Source: Beroe ovata (taxonomy: Eukaryota; Ctenophora; Nuda; Beroida; Beroidae). From it: a stretch of 64,000 nt of DNA. Below, piece by piece: positions 1-13,900 of this stretch (position 1 is the first letter of the stretch; the number at the start of each line of letters is the position of its first letter). Made by a program: the position numbers and the translations under genes. The notes below the pieces were generated by a model that was given only the letters and a program-made list of their open reading frames with translations, made no database searches and was not told the DNA's origin. The stretch covers positions 39,465 through 103,464 of the forward strand of contig CAMPET010000177.1 of assembly GCA_946803715.1 (NCBI GenBank), written 5' to 3'.

Positions 1-51
1 TCGCGAAACTGACGTCAAGCCGATCTGTGCGGAGAGCGAGAATATGTGTGA

Positions 52-250
52 GTGAGTAGGTTACGGGGGGGGGGGGGGGNNNNNNNNNNNNNNNNNNNNN
101 NNNNNNNNNNNNNNNNNNNNNNNNNNNNNNNNNNNNNNNNNNNNNNNNNNNNNNNNNNNNNNNNNNNAGGTATTCGATATGGGGGCGGGGGGGTGGTGGA
201 CAGACTATATAGGGGGTCAGAGGACGGGGCGGAGCTCAGCTTTTGAGGGG
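52..250. other. Assembly gap with flanking G-rich low-complexity DNA
   Basis: A run of about 108 N is flanked by poly-G on the left and by G-rich sequence on the right. The open frame across it exists only because N codons are not stops. No gene can be called here. Confidence 0.9.
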
Positions 251-701
251 GTTGGGGGCTGGAGGTTGTTGTAGACGAGGTAGCATGGGATTGTAAGAGG
301 TTTGCTATTTACTAGGAATGCGTGGTTTAAAGTAAGCTTCAAGTTCAATAAGAATGCAATTAGGAGTACTTAGAGATCGTTCCCCTCCGACACATCATAA
401 CTAGAGACAGCTGTTGAGCAAAGCAGACTAATAATGCATTAAATACAGCGACAAATTTCAAATACTTATTAAACCAAATTATTATACTCTCTGGCGGAAA
501 GCACGTGCCATGTTTTAGATAGCGTGCCTGGAACACGGGCCACGGCCTATGCGGACAAATGGAGATAATCAGTTATCATGACATCTCACGATTTGTGGGA
601 CGTTGAGAGTAGTATTTGGAGCGGGCAAAAATTAATTAAAAAGGTTAATAAAATTATGCTGTGGCTTATATATATAATTGTGTGGCAATATATTCTTACC
701 T

Positions 702-904
702 GAGTTCGATATGGTGGGACTCTGAACTGCATGTGGAGCAGGTGCTGTGGACACACGAGAATCTGATCTCTGATAGGTAGTGGCGGCGATATTCTGGGAA
801 AAGTGGTGATTTACCCCACCTCCTCGGTCATGTGTTCCGGGAAATGACCCCCTAAACGGGGTGGCCATGCTACTGCTGCTTGTACAGCTCCCCATTCCAT
901 ACAT
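702..904 (-). CDS. Candidate first coding exon of an unidentified gene (partial)
   Basis: An open frame starts at ATG 904 and runs about 67 residues to a consensus donor (CAG|GTAAGA) near 701. The peptide is rich in Ser, Thr, Pro and Gly and begins MYGMGSCTSSSS, like a disordered N-terminus. No domain is visible. The rest of the gene would lie to the left, in or beyond the gap. The good donor and the compositional bias support it; the absence of a recognisable partner exon weakens it. I do not know the function. Confidence 0.4.
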
Positions 905-3833
905 CGTGATAATTGTCCGTGTGAGGGTATAACCGGCCCGGTGCGATAATATGGTAAAGCTCGAAACAAAAAATTGTCGCGGAAAATTCTGTGATTGTTG
1001 CTGCTGTCAATTTTTATAAGTCCAATACGTGTGATTTAATGAATTTTTGGAGGTAACGCATGATTACGCCTTGATAATCGCAGTATATTGTAATTACCAG
1101 TTTCACACTGATAAATCATGCACTTGATTGTGTGTTATCGCATCCATGTGTTATATATGTTGCTTTATATTCGGAAACATATTATCAGCATGTGCTCACG
1201 TGTTAACCAGTTTAGTCCAGGGGCCTGTGGGGCGTCGGGGTACATGCGCGCGGGCACTACAGATTCGGAAATTATCGTTTTTTCCAGTCTTATCAATATT
1301 CCGATTACATTCTTATTGGAGTTTCATGAGTCGTTAGTGACAGGTACTGCACACCCCACACACACCCCAACACACACACACACCCGCACACATTTCATCC
1401 TCGTGACGTGAAACGGGGGCAGACTTGCCCCGACTTTTGTGGTAAAGCTCCCTGCGGCGCCATTCTGACGGCGTTGATTCCCCTGATAACGCATGGTGGG
1501 AATTGCTTGTTTCACGAATTTATACGTGACCATTTTGTCCGCGTAAAATCAGAGGACCGTGAAATCGGTATATACGTCATGTTGTGATGCCCGTGCTTAG
1601 GCGTTCGCAATGTGCCCCAATATGTCATAATGTCACATGGACCCTGCCATGATCTGGCGCCATGGGGCGCTGATCTGGCTCCTAGCCTGATCGGGCTGGC
1701 GCACGGGTTCATATAGGAGGGATATATTTCCTTTCCGGCCAACAAATTGTCGCCATACTGAATTTAATTACCGGCAATATAATCCAACATGCTGTCACCC
1801 CTCTTCATGGCATCCAGTATTTATTATGAGATAAAGGAGGTCTCGTGAACCGCACATTCTTCAGAAAACAATGTAGTTTCCTACTTCAGTCACCTATCAC
1901 GACACCTGTGTGCCATCCATGGATGTTGAAAAGCGTCCAACTACAATAGTTGGTGGAATACAGTAGTGAATGAGATGTGCGTACCAAAACACCGCATTCA
2001 GTCGCCCTTGTGAAAGCTCAGTTTCAGCCACACTTTTGAAAAAGGTACGCTCCATTCAATGCTCATGTCCCTGATTCCTGGAACATATTGCTCCATGCAG
2101 TCACTGGGAGAGGATTTGTTGATATAATTCAACCCCACAATCTGATGTCAGCCGTAAAGAACAGCCATGTAATTCATTGCCGGTGTGTGATAACTGATGA
2201 TTTCATTATATCCTGAAACCTCGCTAGACGTAATCAATGGTAATGACATCTTCCTTATCTTGACACGCGTCAATACATTTAAACCCTTTCACACTACTCG
2301 TGGCTCAGGAACGTTATGTCGCTGGCTTTAATCCGACACTTCTGTCATTTGAAAAACAGTTCCCAATCAATTTGCTGTCCTGTATGTCGTAGTTAGGACC
2401 CAAATATTGCATACTTCAGAAGTCCAGCCATATTGATATAGCAAGCGCCTATGCATCTTACCGATCCCATCAGATGTCTCGATGTCATTGGGGGTGGCCA
2501 CGTACATTTCGCCACCGCTCGTATATTTTTAACTAGTGATAAAAGTTTTGAACTATTTTCGACATAGAATCGGAGAATTCTAATCTGGAAGAATTTATGA
2601 GCTAGCTCGTCAGGAAATCAGCGAAAATTCTACGTCCGTCTGAGAATGAGATGTGAGGGTGGAAGTCAATTGATAGATACCTCCTCAGAGAAGCGAGATA
2701 GCGCCGAAATACGATCGGGAATCGATTCAGCGTCGAAAAATACCTAGGAATCGATAGTTTTAGCATGAAAATACCGCAAAAAAATTTCGTCGGATTTCTG
2801 ATCCATGTTGGACTTTGAAAAGTGAAACCAATGATTCCCACTTTTTTGCTTTGTTTTTGGAGGTCTCTAAGGAAGAATTTGATGGTGTTTAAGACGCCAA
2901 TTTTCCAACAAATCATCTCTCCTACTCTCATACTACTAGCAGCAACCTTTTTTACGATCATTAGAAGTTCATACTTGCCTTGAAACCACGCCCAACTCAC
3001 GATTTCATACTGTGGGAAGCAAAAGCTTGGGTCAACTTTTTTCTCATGTAGATGACTGTTTATAAGTGTTTTAAGACCATTTTTGACGCAGAGTCCGAAT
3101 TTGCAAAAATGTTTGAGCCAGCTCGTCGGGAAGTAGGTGTTTATTCCAATTAGTCCTTCCCAGATGCGTGGCCGCTGTGTGATACGTGCGCTATAAGCGG
3201 CACTGCGCTATATTTACACGTTTTTTGCGATGATATTCTGGTACCACTTCACCCTGCTGCGTGCTCAAGGGCCGTGACTGATAAATTGGGACAGTGACCG
3301 GCATCATGTAAATATATCGTGTTAAAAAATTATCTCTCATTTTCGTACCCCTTCGTGCCCATGTCGGCATTCCGTTCAATATTGACACTTTTAAACACCG
3401 TAGCATAAAACAAATGCTCGCATATATATATCTTAATTCTTAAATTGCCTGGTTTTATCTCGCACTAGTAACTCAATTAGCTGTGTCATCAACACTGAAA
3501 CGCAGCCGAACAATATATGCAGCTGTTTTTCCGTATCAGTTTAAAAGCATTATATTCTTAACGATAACGCATATTTAAATGCAGGTATCTATAGCGGTAA
3601 ACTTCTCAAGTTTTGAGATGTTAAACTCTTCTCCCCCTCATAATTATAACGGTTACTTTTTGCCGGTCAACCGTTTTCGGGAGAAATTCAAGTGGTGTGC
3701 AGAAGGGTTTGACTTCACCGAGTGAAGGGTTGACTTCACCGAGATGGGTGCTATATTTGAGGAAGAGTGTTCTCTGACGAACCTCATCATGCCATCACCA
3801 GCTAAAGTCGCCACCACACTTTTGTTCACTAAC
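905..3833. other. No gene recognised; AT-rich intron or intergenic DNA
   Basis: I see no domain-bearing exon here. A short CA run lies near 1354-1390. The segment 2600-3140 carries related motifs at both ends (GCTAGCTCGTCAGG near 2602 and GCCAGCTCGTCGGG near 3118), so it may be an old repeat. The open frames are short and lack splice support or family resemblance. Near 3700-3745 the phrase GACTTCACCGAG occurs twice in tandem. Confidence 0.6.
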
Positions 3834-3914
3834 CTCGGCATCTGACGGTGGTGTTGGATCGATCAAGTCGAAGATGTGAATTCCGGCTCCCTCCTCGGAG
3901 AAGGCAAACTCCAT
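3834..3914 (-). CDS. Candidate first coding exon, acidic N-terminus, unidentified gene
   Basis: ATG at 3914 opens a 27-codon exon ending in GAG followed by GTTAGT, a donor form also inferred in the coiled-coil gene at 39302. The peptide starts MEFAFSEEGAGIHIFDLID and is acidic. It could be the N-terminus of a regulatory protein. It lies just downstream of a stretch repeating GTGGACACGT (3940-3995), which may be promoter or 5' UTR. I could not join it in frame to the exon at 702-904, so the two may be separate genes. No family is recognised. Confidence 0.4.
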
Positions 3915-5391
3915 GATAACACTCGTGTCTAGTGGACACGTCTACTGGACAGTGGAGAAGTGGACACGTGTGTGTGCGCGGTGGACACGTACACGCTAGC
4001 TGTTATAATATAGACTGCACGGCGTAAAACAGGAACAGCTATATTGTCGTCGTCGGTAGCAACTACTAGACTCGAGAGATTGGCCAAACAAAGTTGTATC
4101 AGACTGAAATCTATGCGTGTGTGTGATCGCCCTATAACCCGGCAATCAGTGCTTCACCTCTCTTCTCGTTGATGATCGCACCAGGTGTCAAAAATGCGTG
4201 ATTGCGTGATTCTGTTACGTCCGGGCAGGGGGCAATTATTATATTTTACGGAATACACCCTATCCATATGATGATAAATGACAATAGAGACGTATAATAA
4301 TTGTTGCGAGCACTTTGGTACCGAGTTGTAATCAAGTACTGTCCTACACTTCATGATATTTATGTAAACAATTGTCATACTCATAGGTGAGCCGCGCGCC
4401 ACGCGACTACTGTTTGTGCAATTATTATGAAATCCTATCGTTGCCCATAACGACCCAGCCATCTTATACTATGATTTGTAATTGAGCACGTTTACTATTA
4501 TCTGTGTATCGGTGGGCTGTAGTAGCAACTACAGATGCCGAGGCCTCACAATGGTCTCTCTGGAACACGTTGTCGGTCACGTGACGTGGCACGTGTGTCA
4601 ACAACGCGCAGCGCTGATTCCACCTGGGACATGCATCACCTCCACGTGGTTTCCATGGTTACGCAATGTACATCCAGTTTGGGTGTCCAGTTGTAAAACA
4701 CAAGGAAACATCTGAAAGGGCATTATTCTTAAAAACCCTTTGCGTGCCTGAAAGCACGTGCACTGAGGCGATTTATCATCAAAGGTGAAAAGAGTGCGCG
4801 TATGCCACTGTCCAGTATCCACTGTATCATGGATGCAAACCAGATGCACCACACGATCCGAAAGTGCTTTCCAAATACCTTGTTGCGCAAGTTATGTGAA
4901 AAACCTTAATAATTTCGCAAGGTCTGCTTACTAATATACTAGCTCAATGAGGTGTCCATCTGAAACCCTTCGCCCATTGTCCGTCTATTATCAAGTCCCT
5001 CGGGGGAATCATTGCTGTCTTTGGTGGTTATTTTCCAATTGTGAAGATATTCTCCCACTGAGCTTCTATCAATTCTTTGTTAAGTTTCCTAATAATCTCC
5101 CAGGTGCTTTGCAGAATAACGATCACATGATAAAACTATCATTGTCCGAGAACTCATTCATGAAATCCTGCGTTAGAACACTCTTTATCTTCGAATCGGG
5201 CGACACAATACCATCAATAAGGTGATTCCGTAGGGAGCCGTTGTGACAACAGCATCACGCGCGGGGCTTTCAGAGGTCAATTAATATATGTTCAATAAAT
5301 AGATGGGAAAAGTACTCTGACGAGTACTTTTGCTCCGTGATTACGGAAGGTATAAGCAAAGAGGCTCATTCTCAGAGTGCTTGTTTTGAAA
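3915..5391. other. Intergenic region between divergent transcription units
   Basis: No gene is recognised. The region contains several CACGTG E-boxes (near 3966, 4577, 4591, 4652 and 4756) and would hold the promoters of the minus-strand exon at 3914 and of the plus-strand GPCR at 5392. The open frames have no homology or splice support. Confidence 0.55.
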
Positions 5392-8300
5392 ATGTTATTT
5401 GTTGCCCTTTATACCTGGCTGACAGCGTTACCAGGTCCTTTGAATGCATCATCTGACCCAGAGGAATTTTCCAGTGCAATCTCCAGGGCAACCAATTCCT
5501 TCTCAATACATGGTGCTATGGAGTTGGCAACAATCACATCACATCCAACCCTTGCTTCAACAGAATCAGTCAACAGCATCACTATTAGTGGCTACTACTA
5601 CACAGACGATTATCCGAGTAAACGTTCAAGACGGTTGGCGGCCATGATACCTCCTGGTAAGTACTGAGCTGGTAGCTGTTTGGACTCGTTATCTTCTGCC
5701 CCCAGTCCTACCTTTTTTTATATCAAAACCCTGAATGAATACATAACTATTTATTGGGTTTATTTATATAAGAGCACAAAATATATGTAGGAGCATACAA
5801 ATTACAAATTCAAAATGTAGGAGCATAAGTACGTATTGTTCAAAAAGACACCGTTTTCACTTCAGCGCCCGTTTGTGAGATTGGCGAGAGAAACAGCTAT
5901 CTCCATATTATCTGTCAATCACACAATGATCCAGAACACATCGCATCCTATAAGTGTGTAACTTCCAACACTTACTACAAGCAGGATTATCAGACGCTTT
6001 GTGAAAATGACCCACTGTTTTATCAGATGTGTGGCAAGGAACAGAAAGGAACGTCACAGCTGCTGTGGGAAAGTGAAGCGCTGTGCAAGGAATACCTCTG
6101 TGTGGTTCATGACATGACAGTTATTTCTGTATCTGAGTTGCTCTCCATATACAGGTGTAATGGAGAGCTTAACTGCAAAAACACAGCCATGGACGAGCAT
6201 AACTGTAGAGTGTCTAAAAACACTACCTGCGATGGCATTTGTGATGATATGGGGCTCATGTGTGAAGATGAATCGTACTGCAATGGATTCCATTATGGTA
6301 TCTACTGCACCAAGAAGTCCAATCAGACAGATAAGTTATACAGGCCTCCTTTCCAAATTTGCACTCCGTATGAGGACCACTTGTGCCTCAACGGGGAGGA
6401 ACTCCAAAACTGTGACCCAAAAAGCACTCTCAGCAGTTGTGTCACGGGTATCCCTGAAGAGTTTTTGTCAAGATATGGCGCGACAAAACGACGAATCCCG
6501 CTGCCTGATTATGTGAGGTGTTTTATCATGCCAAACACTATAAGCTACCGTAACTACCAGTTTCCCATCTGTGAAGATCACATGGACCAAACCAACTGTT
6601 CCGATCTCCTGAGAGTAGGAGTTCACTGTCCAGTGCGTGGGTACCAATCCACGGTATCCATTTACATGATCTGTGCAGGTTACCCCTCCCTCTGTGATGA
6701 CAATGCTGAGAACACTTGTGTATCAGCTTCTCAGAGTTGTTACATACACAAACACAGGCTGTGCGATGGTAACACTGACTGCCCAGATGAAACTGATGAA
6801 AGAGCTGATGAGTGCCGTAGTCTCACCAGTCAGAAGTGTATCCGGCGAGTAGGTCATGCGGGGCTCATAGAAATCCCTCTTGCTTGGGTTATTGACGGCT
6901 TCATAGATTGTATTGATGGTATTGATGAAAACAAGACAATCTGGCCTATGTGTGGATCAGGTACGACAGAAAGACCTGTATCGGTAGAGCAGGCAGCATC
7001 CTGTGAGGATGTATTCTTGTGCTTGGACAGTAAACCAGGGTATGTGGAGTTTGCATTCCTCTGTGATGGAGTAGAGAGTTGTGGGCATGAGAACAGGGTT
7101 TGCATGGTATCCCGCAATTATGCTGACCCACTCACACATGCCGCTTACTCTCCTGACATTGCCATAGGAAGGATGCTGATGACATGCTTGAAGGGACTGT
7201 ACAACTTGAATGTTCTGCAACAAACACTGTGTGTCACATCTTTCGCAAAAATCCATGATAACTACATCTTTGGTCTGACCAAGTCAATGAGCCCTTTGAC
7301 TATGTCCCTCACACCCATTTCCTGTGGTCACGTTTTCGGAGAGGTCTATGTCCACTTAAGCTGTAGAGGTCTCTGTACAAATTCTATGTGTCCATTAGTA
7401 ACCACACCAAAGTACACATCGTGCCCTAACCAGTTCAAGCAACGAATCGGAACCTATGCCATAGGCTCGAGCGGTAAGCCTTTTCTATCATTTGTTACTG
7501 GAAGAGACTCAAAATACTCTCAAAATGAGGTTTTCGTGTGCAGAAACACTGTTAAGTGCATGCCTTACTCCAAGGTGTGTGACTTGGTTAACGATTGTGG
7601 GGATCACTCTGATGAAGAGAGTTGCACCAACCATTTCAAGTGCCACACAGCTGATTACTACATACCCAAGTCACAGAAGTGTGATGGCAAATTCCGCTGT
7701 CTCGACCTTTCTGATGAGTGCAACGACCAGTGCTCTAAAGAAATCCTTGGTAATCACAGTCTCAAGATTCTATCATGGTCCTTTGGCTTGATCGCTGTGA
7801 TCTGTAATGTTTTTGTCATCAAGAGAAGAATCGTGAGCATAGTAAAGTGCACCAACACTGTAGCACAGACAAACACTTCCTTTGTTTTGCTCATCTGTGT
7901 CGGTGATCTTCTGGTGGGTTCTTATCTTCTAGCAGTGGCTATATCAGACAGTTACTTCCGAGATGCTTACTGCTTCCAACAGCAAGATTGGCTAATTACC
8001 AAAGCTTGCATTGCTCTAGGGGTTATAAGTACGACAGGTACACACATTTCCATTCTTGCGATGGCAGCCCTCAGCATTATTAGGGTGAACATGGTTTCAA
8101 AAACTCTGTGTGCGTCCAGCCCTCTCAATGTTAAACACACGATGAAGCTGATCATAAAGACAGTCATGGTGGTTTTTGTTGCTCTTCTTGTTGCCCTAAT
8201 TCCTGTTGTTGATATGTTTGAGGATTTCTTCGTAAATGGTATGTACTTTGATCCTGAGCGGAAGCTGTTTATTGGATTTCCAGACAAGAACAAGCACATG

Positions 8301-9129
8301 GACGTGATAGAAGCATACTATGGACGGATGAGAAAGAGGTCTATGAGTTGGAAGATGCTGAACAGCATGGTTGATGGAATGTTTTCACAGCAGTACTCAA
8401 GGTTTGACCATCACCGGGAGAAACTCCATTTCTACGGCAATGACGGTGTCTGCATGTTCAAATACTTTGTCACCTTGTCTGACCCCCAGAAGCACTATGT
8501 ATGGTGTGTTCTTGGTCTGAATACGGTATGTCTCGTGATCATTGCAGTATCCTACATCATCATTACCATAGTTTCCAAGAGATCAAGTGATAACTTAGGA
8601 AACAGGGATATTAAGAAAAGGCATAAGAAAACCCAGAGGAAAATAACGTTGCTCATAGCTACCAATATCATATGCTGGATTCCGTTCATATCCACTTGTG
8701 TGCTGCACTCTGCAGAGGTCCTAGATGCAACCAAGTGGTATTCCATCTTCTCCATGATCATCCTGCCCATCAACTCAGTCATCAATCCTTTCCTGTATGA
8801 CGAAGTGCTGTCTGAGAAGGTGAAATCAGCATTGAAGTTGGTGAAAAGTGTTGCATCCTGTTGGATACTTCGGGAGAACGTGAAAGGAGCACCGGATATC
8901 GGCGATATCAACTTGGTACAAGCTGTGCCAATGAAGACTGCTAGAACTGGAGCTGATATGGTATTGAAAAATCCAGGAATCACGGACGTTCGGGGCATTG
9001 GAAAGCCAGTCCAGGTATTTCTCTTTTGAAAGTGAAAATTTGAAGTGAAAGTTTGTTGCTATAGGTAGAAATCAAATATTTCTTTTTTATTTTCAGAGAA
9101 ATACGGACATTGAAGAGAAGGGTGAATAA
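5392..9129 (+). CDS. LDLa-repeat G protein-coupled receptor (rhodopsin class)
   Basis: Three exons (5392-5656, 5866-9014, 9097-9129) join in frame to 1148 residues. The start ATG opens a signal peptide (MLFVALYTW...). The roughly 700-residue ectodomain is Cys-rich with about seven LDL-receptor class A-like modules. The clearest contain CDGNTDCPDETDE, CDLVNDCGDHSDEESC and CDGKFRCLDLSDEC, whose acidic residues would bind calcium. Seven membrane helices follow from about residue 721 to 1065, with a Trp-Ile-Pro-Phe motif in TM6 and NPFLY in TM7. The DRY position reads Ile-Ile-Arg-Val, keeping only the Arg. The loop between TM4 and TM5 is about 95 residues and contains a Cys that could pair with the Cys before TM3. 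The architecture recalls the snail receptor GRL101 and relaxin-type receptors, but I see no leucine-rich repeats. It would be a cell-surface receptor; the ligand is unknown. Confidence 0.9.
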
Positions 9130-9687
9130 TGTTTGTGGAAAGACTCTCCAAACAACATAGCTGTGCTTTTGAGATAAACCTTAAACTTGTTCATGCACCA
9201 AGAGTCAAATTAGCTCTATTTCTATGTTTAGTTTGTTAACTTAATTGCTTTACAAAATAATTCAGTAATGCTATTCAGCCTATATTAGTGTATTCCCTGC
9301 CTTATAACTCAGTGAAGCGCAGACTTGACACAATCCGTACATATAACAAAGATAAAGCTGAAATAGGTATAAGATTAAAACAATCCTGTGAAGATACTAG
9401 TGTTTTCAATTTGAGCAGTGATTCAAGGCATGTCTTCATTTCAAAAATTTTCCTCTGAATTAACATCCTGCTCTCAATAGCATAGTTCCAATGATTGAAG
9501 CATATAAAGCGCGTCAGAGCCTATACAATCCTAAACAGGATATTTGTGCATTGTCGCATATTCAATAAACAGTGCACACTGCACCATTTGATTTCATTAC
9601 TTCATTCACAATAATTTCCATCAAAAGTGAACTGAGCAATGAGCATGAGCATCCCGCTATATCCATCTTCATCAGATAATTCATGTC
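9130..9687. other. Convergent 3' region between GPCR and MARCH-like gene
   Basis: This AT-rich stretch separates two convergent stop codons (9129 on + and 9688 on -). AATAAA at about 9564 is a plausible plus-strand poly(A) signal for the GPCR. No further coding signal is seen. Confidence 0.5.
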
Positions 9688-10863
9688 CTAGACAATGAAT
9701 TCTGGATCAACAGCTTGCTGTATGACCGGATGATGTGTGTAAGTATTGGGACCACCACATAATGTCTCCCCGCTGTCCTCCGATGATTTGTCGCATATCA
9801 GGACCACCTTGTTAAATGATCGCCATCTTTTAACCAGGTTGCAGTACATCCGAACCTGTAGAGAAATATATTCAGACACCTGACTGAGTAAGGTTCACTT
9901 CAATGATGTTCTAATGCATTCTCCCCAAGATAAAGAAATAGATTTTGTTATCATGATTTTACCTGAGCAAAAACGAATGATATTCCACCAACAAGGCCCA
10001 CCACCAAAACCACGACCTTGGTCCAGAATGCCCACCCTAATTTAGAGTGTACTGCCTCCTGAATATAAGTGAACACTTTTATCCTAGCAATAATATTTGC
10101 AATTGGCGATTCTTTTGGGACTTTACAAATTACAATTACCTTAGTTGTTTAATTTTACCTGAATAACCCGTTGCAATAACACCCATATGCTCCAAACTAC
10201 ACAAGTGATCACCAGAAGATGGAAAGTCACGGAGCAGATGATTTTCCTCCGCTCATACCTCGACAGTGTCAGGAGCCTCCACTGCAGCAATGTATGTTGA
10301 GAGTGTGATGTCAGTAATAGAGATTTCAAGCGAGAGACGACTTCTAGAATTTTCTTTGATTCAGATCGCTCGCTATTCGAATTAAGAGGGTAGTTTGATG
10401 TGAAAGCTACTTACCTTACTGAACGGTCTTAGGGTAGCGTACAGCTTGAATTCGTAGCCACATAACTCGCACACCTTTTTATTGGTGCTACTCAACCACT
10501 CTTGTAAACAAGATTGATGTATGTAACCTGAATGGGTTCTACATTATGACCAAATCGGAGTCCAAGATGGCTGCCCTAGCAACATGAGGAAACCAACAAG
10601 AGTGGAAGATGATCAACACCCCCCGGATTGGATTGTTGTAAAATGAGCGCATGCACACACAAACACAAAGACGCATACAAACACAAACACATACCAAGGG
10701 TACCACTGCACTTGCAAGGGGATATCAAGCTGTCAACTTCATTTCCACAATGGCATATCCTACAGAAGTCACTGTCTGACTCTCCCGATTCTTTCTTCCT
10801 GTCAACTTCATCCAGATCTGGAGCGGATTGGCTAAACTCAGGCAAAGTGCCACCGCTTACCAT
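9688..10863 (-). CDS. MARCHF8: Membrane RING-CH E3 ubiquitin ligase, MARCH1/8-like
   Basis: Five exons (10863-10695, 10527-10415, 10281-10159, 10058-9963, 9855-9688) give 222 residues. The RING-CH domain has the C4HC3 pattern: FCRICHCG, PCKC, then HQSC and CELC. It is followed by the RYERRKIICSVTFH stretch and two membrane segments (LLVITCVVWSIWVLL and VVVLVVGLVGGISFVFA), the order seen in MARCH1 and MARCH8. Family members sit in endosomal and plasma membranes with cytosolic ends and ubiquitinate other membrane proteins to send them to lysosomes. The first ATG (10863) is used because the upstream open frame begins only at GTG. At 222 residues it is shorter than human MARCH8, with a shorter N-terminus. 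MARCH1 and MARCH8 cannot be told apart here, so it may be the single ancestral member. Confidence 0.93.
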
Positions 10864-10914
10864 GTCACGTGCACTTTTTATCACGCCCACGTGCGTTGAT
10901 TGAGCCGCGCACAC

Positions 10915-13900
10915 GTGTTATTGGATTTTGGCAGCAGATTTGGGAATATGTCCCAAAAAGCGGCGCATATCCCAACAGCAGTATGTATTCTGAGCAGTTT
11001 TGCGTTTCTTTACACCCCCTGATTACATGCCACCGGCGATTGAGGCTGCGGGAGATGAATTATAAATCTAACAGACAAGATGCAGCTACTGAAAATCTTT
11101 AATCTAAATTAGTCAGATCACCCAATCAATATTGGGCGTGTCATCATATCTTATATTCGCTTCCAAGATTAGTTTATCGACAACTGTGATGAGCTCGAAG
11201 CAAGCAAATATAAAGGATAAGCTTCTTGACGGATCCCACTCATAGCGACAAAAGGGAGTCGTGTTGTAGATCATATAAAATGAGCGATTCCTTTTCATCC
11301 AAATGATTTGACCATATACAAAACTGTCCAATATCAGTTGAGATCAAATAAACTTGAGATGAACGTATTGCATGCACCTCACGATCACACACAGAGTCAG
11401 ATATATGCATATTGTGCTCTGTCCATCAGCTATAAAATCTAATACTGCTGTAATTTCAATCGACGCAAAAAGTCGACGCAAAAAGGCAATACCCGAGCTG
11501 ATATGACAATAATTACAAAGTGACATAAGCTGGTGGCCGCATAGCGCGGTATGTCAATGTGTGAAACATGAACTTGAGATGAAGTTTCATAAACACGGCT
11601 ATTGCATATACTATGACTATGAGTATGTCGTCTAATTGCTGCTTGAGGTACGAAAGTGTGCTTACTACTAAGGCTGGTCAATGGTACGTGTTTAACTCTT
11701 ATACATTCATACTTCATTTTGTGAGACTGGAGTGCCCAGGCCCCAGGCCCCTTCTGGAAAGTGAAAGTCCTTGTTGATGGTGGGTCAACATGGTTGACAA
11801 TGAAAATGAAATAATGCAGCCATAGATACCAATCCCTAATTCAAAGAAGGAACAGGAATTAGGTACTATATGGCACAATTAAGGGTATGGAATATTATTG
11901 ACTATTGCTATACGAATATTCCAACAAAAGGAGTACATAACTTGTACCACAACCTATATCAATAGTCACTCCTCATGTAAATGTAATTAATGTACCACCA
12001 TTATTTATGGTCTGGATCTCAGTCTGAGACCCTTCTTGCAACCAGTATAAAACAGATGTGGAAAGTATGGGTGAACCCCCTCTCATCACAGATGCGGCCA
12101 TAAAGACATACTGACATAGAATGTCCCTTACCACTTACCTTTTTACACAAAAAAGGACCACGTAAGGTGTGTGAGTGTGGAGGGCGGGGGTGATGTTTGG
12201 CCGTTTGGGGTTCCCGGTTTATGTGAGTGTTATGTGTGTATCTTTGGATGGGTGTTTTTTGCGAGTGTGTTTTGCTGAGGGCCTCAAAATGTATTCTAAG
12301 CGAGAGAGTAAGTAGAAGCAGTGTTGTACAAACACAGCATCAACAACTACTGCAAGCACACTGAAGTATAATGGCAGTTTATGATGATATATGTACAGAG
12401 TGCATTCATCTACTGAACGATCAATAATATACTACTATCAAACATGATGAGCATGTGTATACTGTGATACACTGCCTTCACTTCAAGTTCAGCCATCACA
12501 CACTCTGACATACGTGTATGTGGTTGTACTACAATATATCTCGATGCATCAGGACGACCGATCAATTATCATTATGGATGGTTGCTGATTCATTTTATCA
12601 GAGGCCAATTACGAGCAACTCTTTAATCAGAAATCAAGCGAGACACAGACACAGACACACAAACAGCAACACCCAAATTATGACGGTCAATTCTACGCTG
12701 CTGAACTCATACATAGAGACTCAGAGAAAGCGATCTCTATAGGGAGTGCGATTATCCCTATTTCGAGGACTGCACTCCCTTTCTCTAGCTTTCGCCATGT
12801 AGTTGTATTGTGAGGAGTGGGAAGTTGAACTGCCACTACTGCGTGCACAGGCGTGATCGATAGGAGTTATCCCAACAGAGCGCCATTTTCATGCAGTGGT
12901 TTTATACTATGAGTATGTACAATTACATTGTATTTGTACTGAAGGAGAGAGTTCGAGAATCGAGAGGAGTTTTGAAGACATCTTCTTAATCTCAGGATAT
13001 GCGCACTGTGAATTGCACGTACGTTGCGTGCCCCTCTTTAATCATGAATTTAATCCGAATCGCACTCTATGATCTGGAGGACGTAGGTGAACACTGCGGC
13101 GCGCGCTGCGTGTTACACTTACTCATACTGTTACACGCGCGCGCATGCAGACATTGACACCGACAATATTTCACCATAGTTTGAGCCATATCATATGATG
13201 ACTCTCGCCGCAATTTCATGAAAAGAGAAACAAGCATTTATCTAACCAGATTAAATTTGTAGAAAGATACAAAACCAATTACGATGCTATAAAAGTTTAA
13301 TCGAGAAAACTGATTTTTTAAAACAATAGTATGTTTAGCCTCTGAATAACTCAAACTGTGATTGATGAAAAACTGCAAATTATTTAAAAACTAGAAAACC
13401 CGCCAAGTGGGAATGATAAACTACTCATTGATTCATTGTAAACGACAGCGGGAAATATTTAAAACGACAGCCGACAGTAGGTAACACGTCATTTACTTGA
13501 TACATGAAAAAGAATGCACGCTGAGCAATTAACCCTCACAATGTGAGAGTGTGCATTATTTTCCATGTTGGAGACATAAATTTTATGAAGGAGCACTATC
13601 ACAGTATCGATCACACTGATCTTTTTTACCACCTAAAGTTAATGATTGCATTGCCAAGTTGACTAACGTTTAGTTGCACTGCGTTTATTGTCAAAACAAA
13701 TTATTTAGTACTACCGTAAGTCCAAAGAGATATGGACTAAAAGGAAGTCAAGAAAAGTATGACCATTGCTTAATCAGCACGATTTTCGGTTTCCCTATCA
13801 GCAGAAAAAAAGCAACGTTATGAAAGTAGTGTGTTTAGAAATAAGCTCCAGCTGATCAGTCTATCTCGTGCACGTGCAACTTCTACGCTACCATAGTAAC

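Noticed and set aside
6054-8998. Several minus-strand frames opposite the GPCR
   Set aside because: They are shadows of the long GPCR exon, without domains or splice support.
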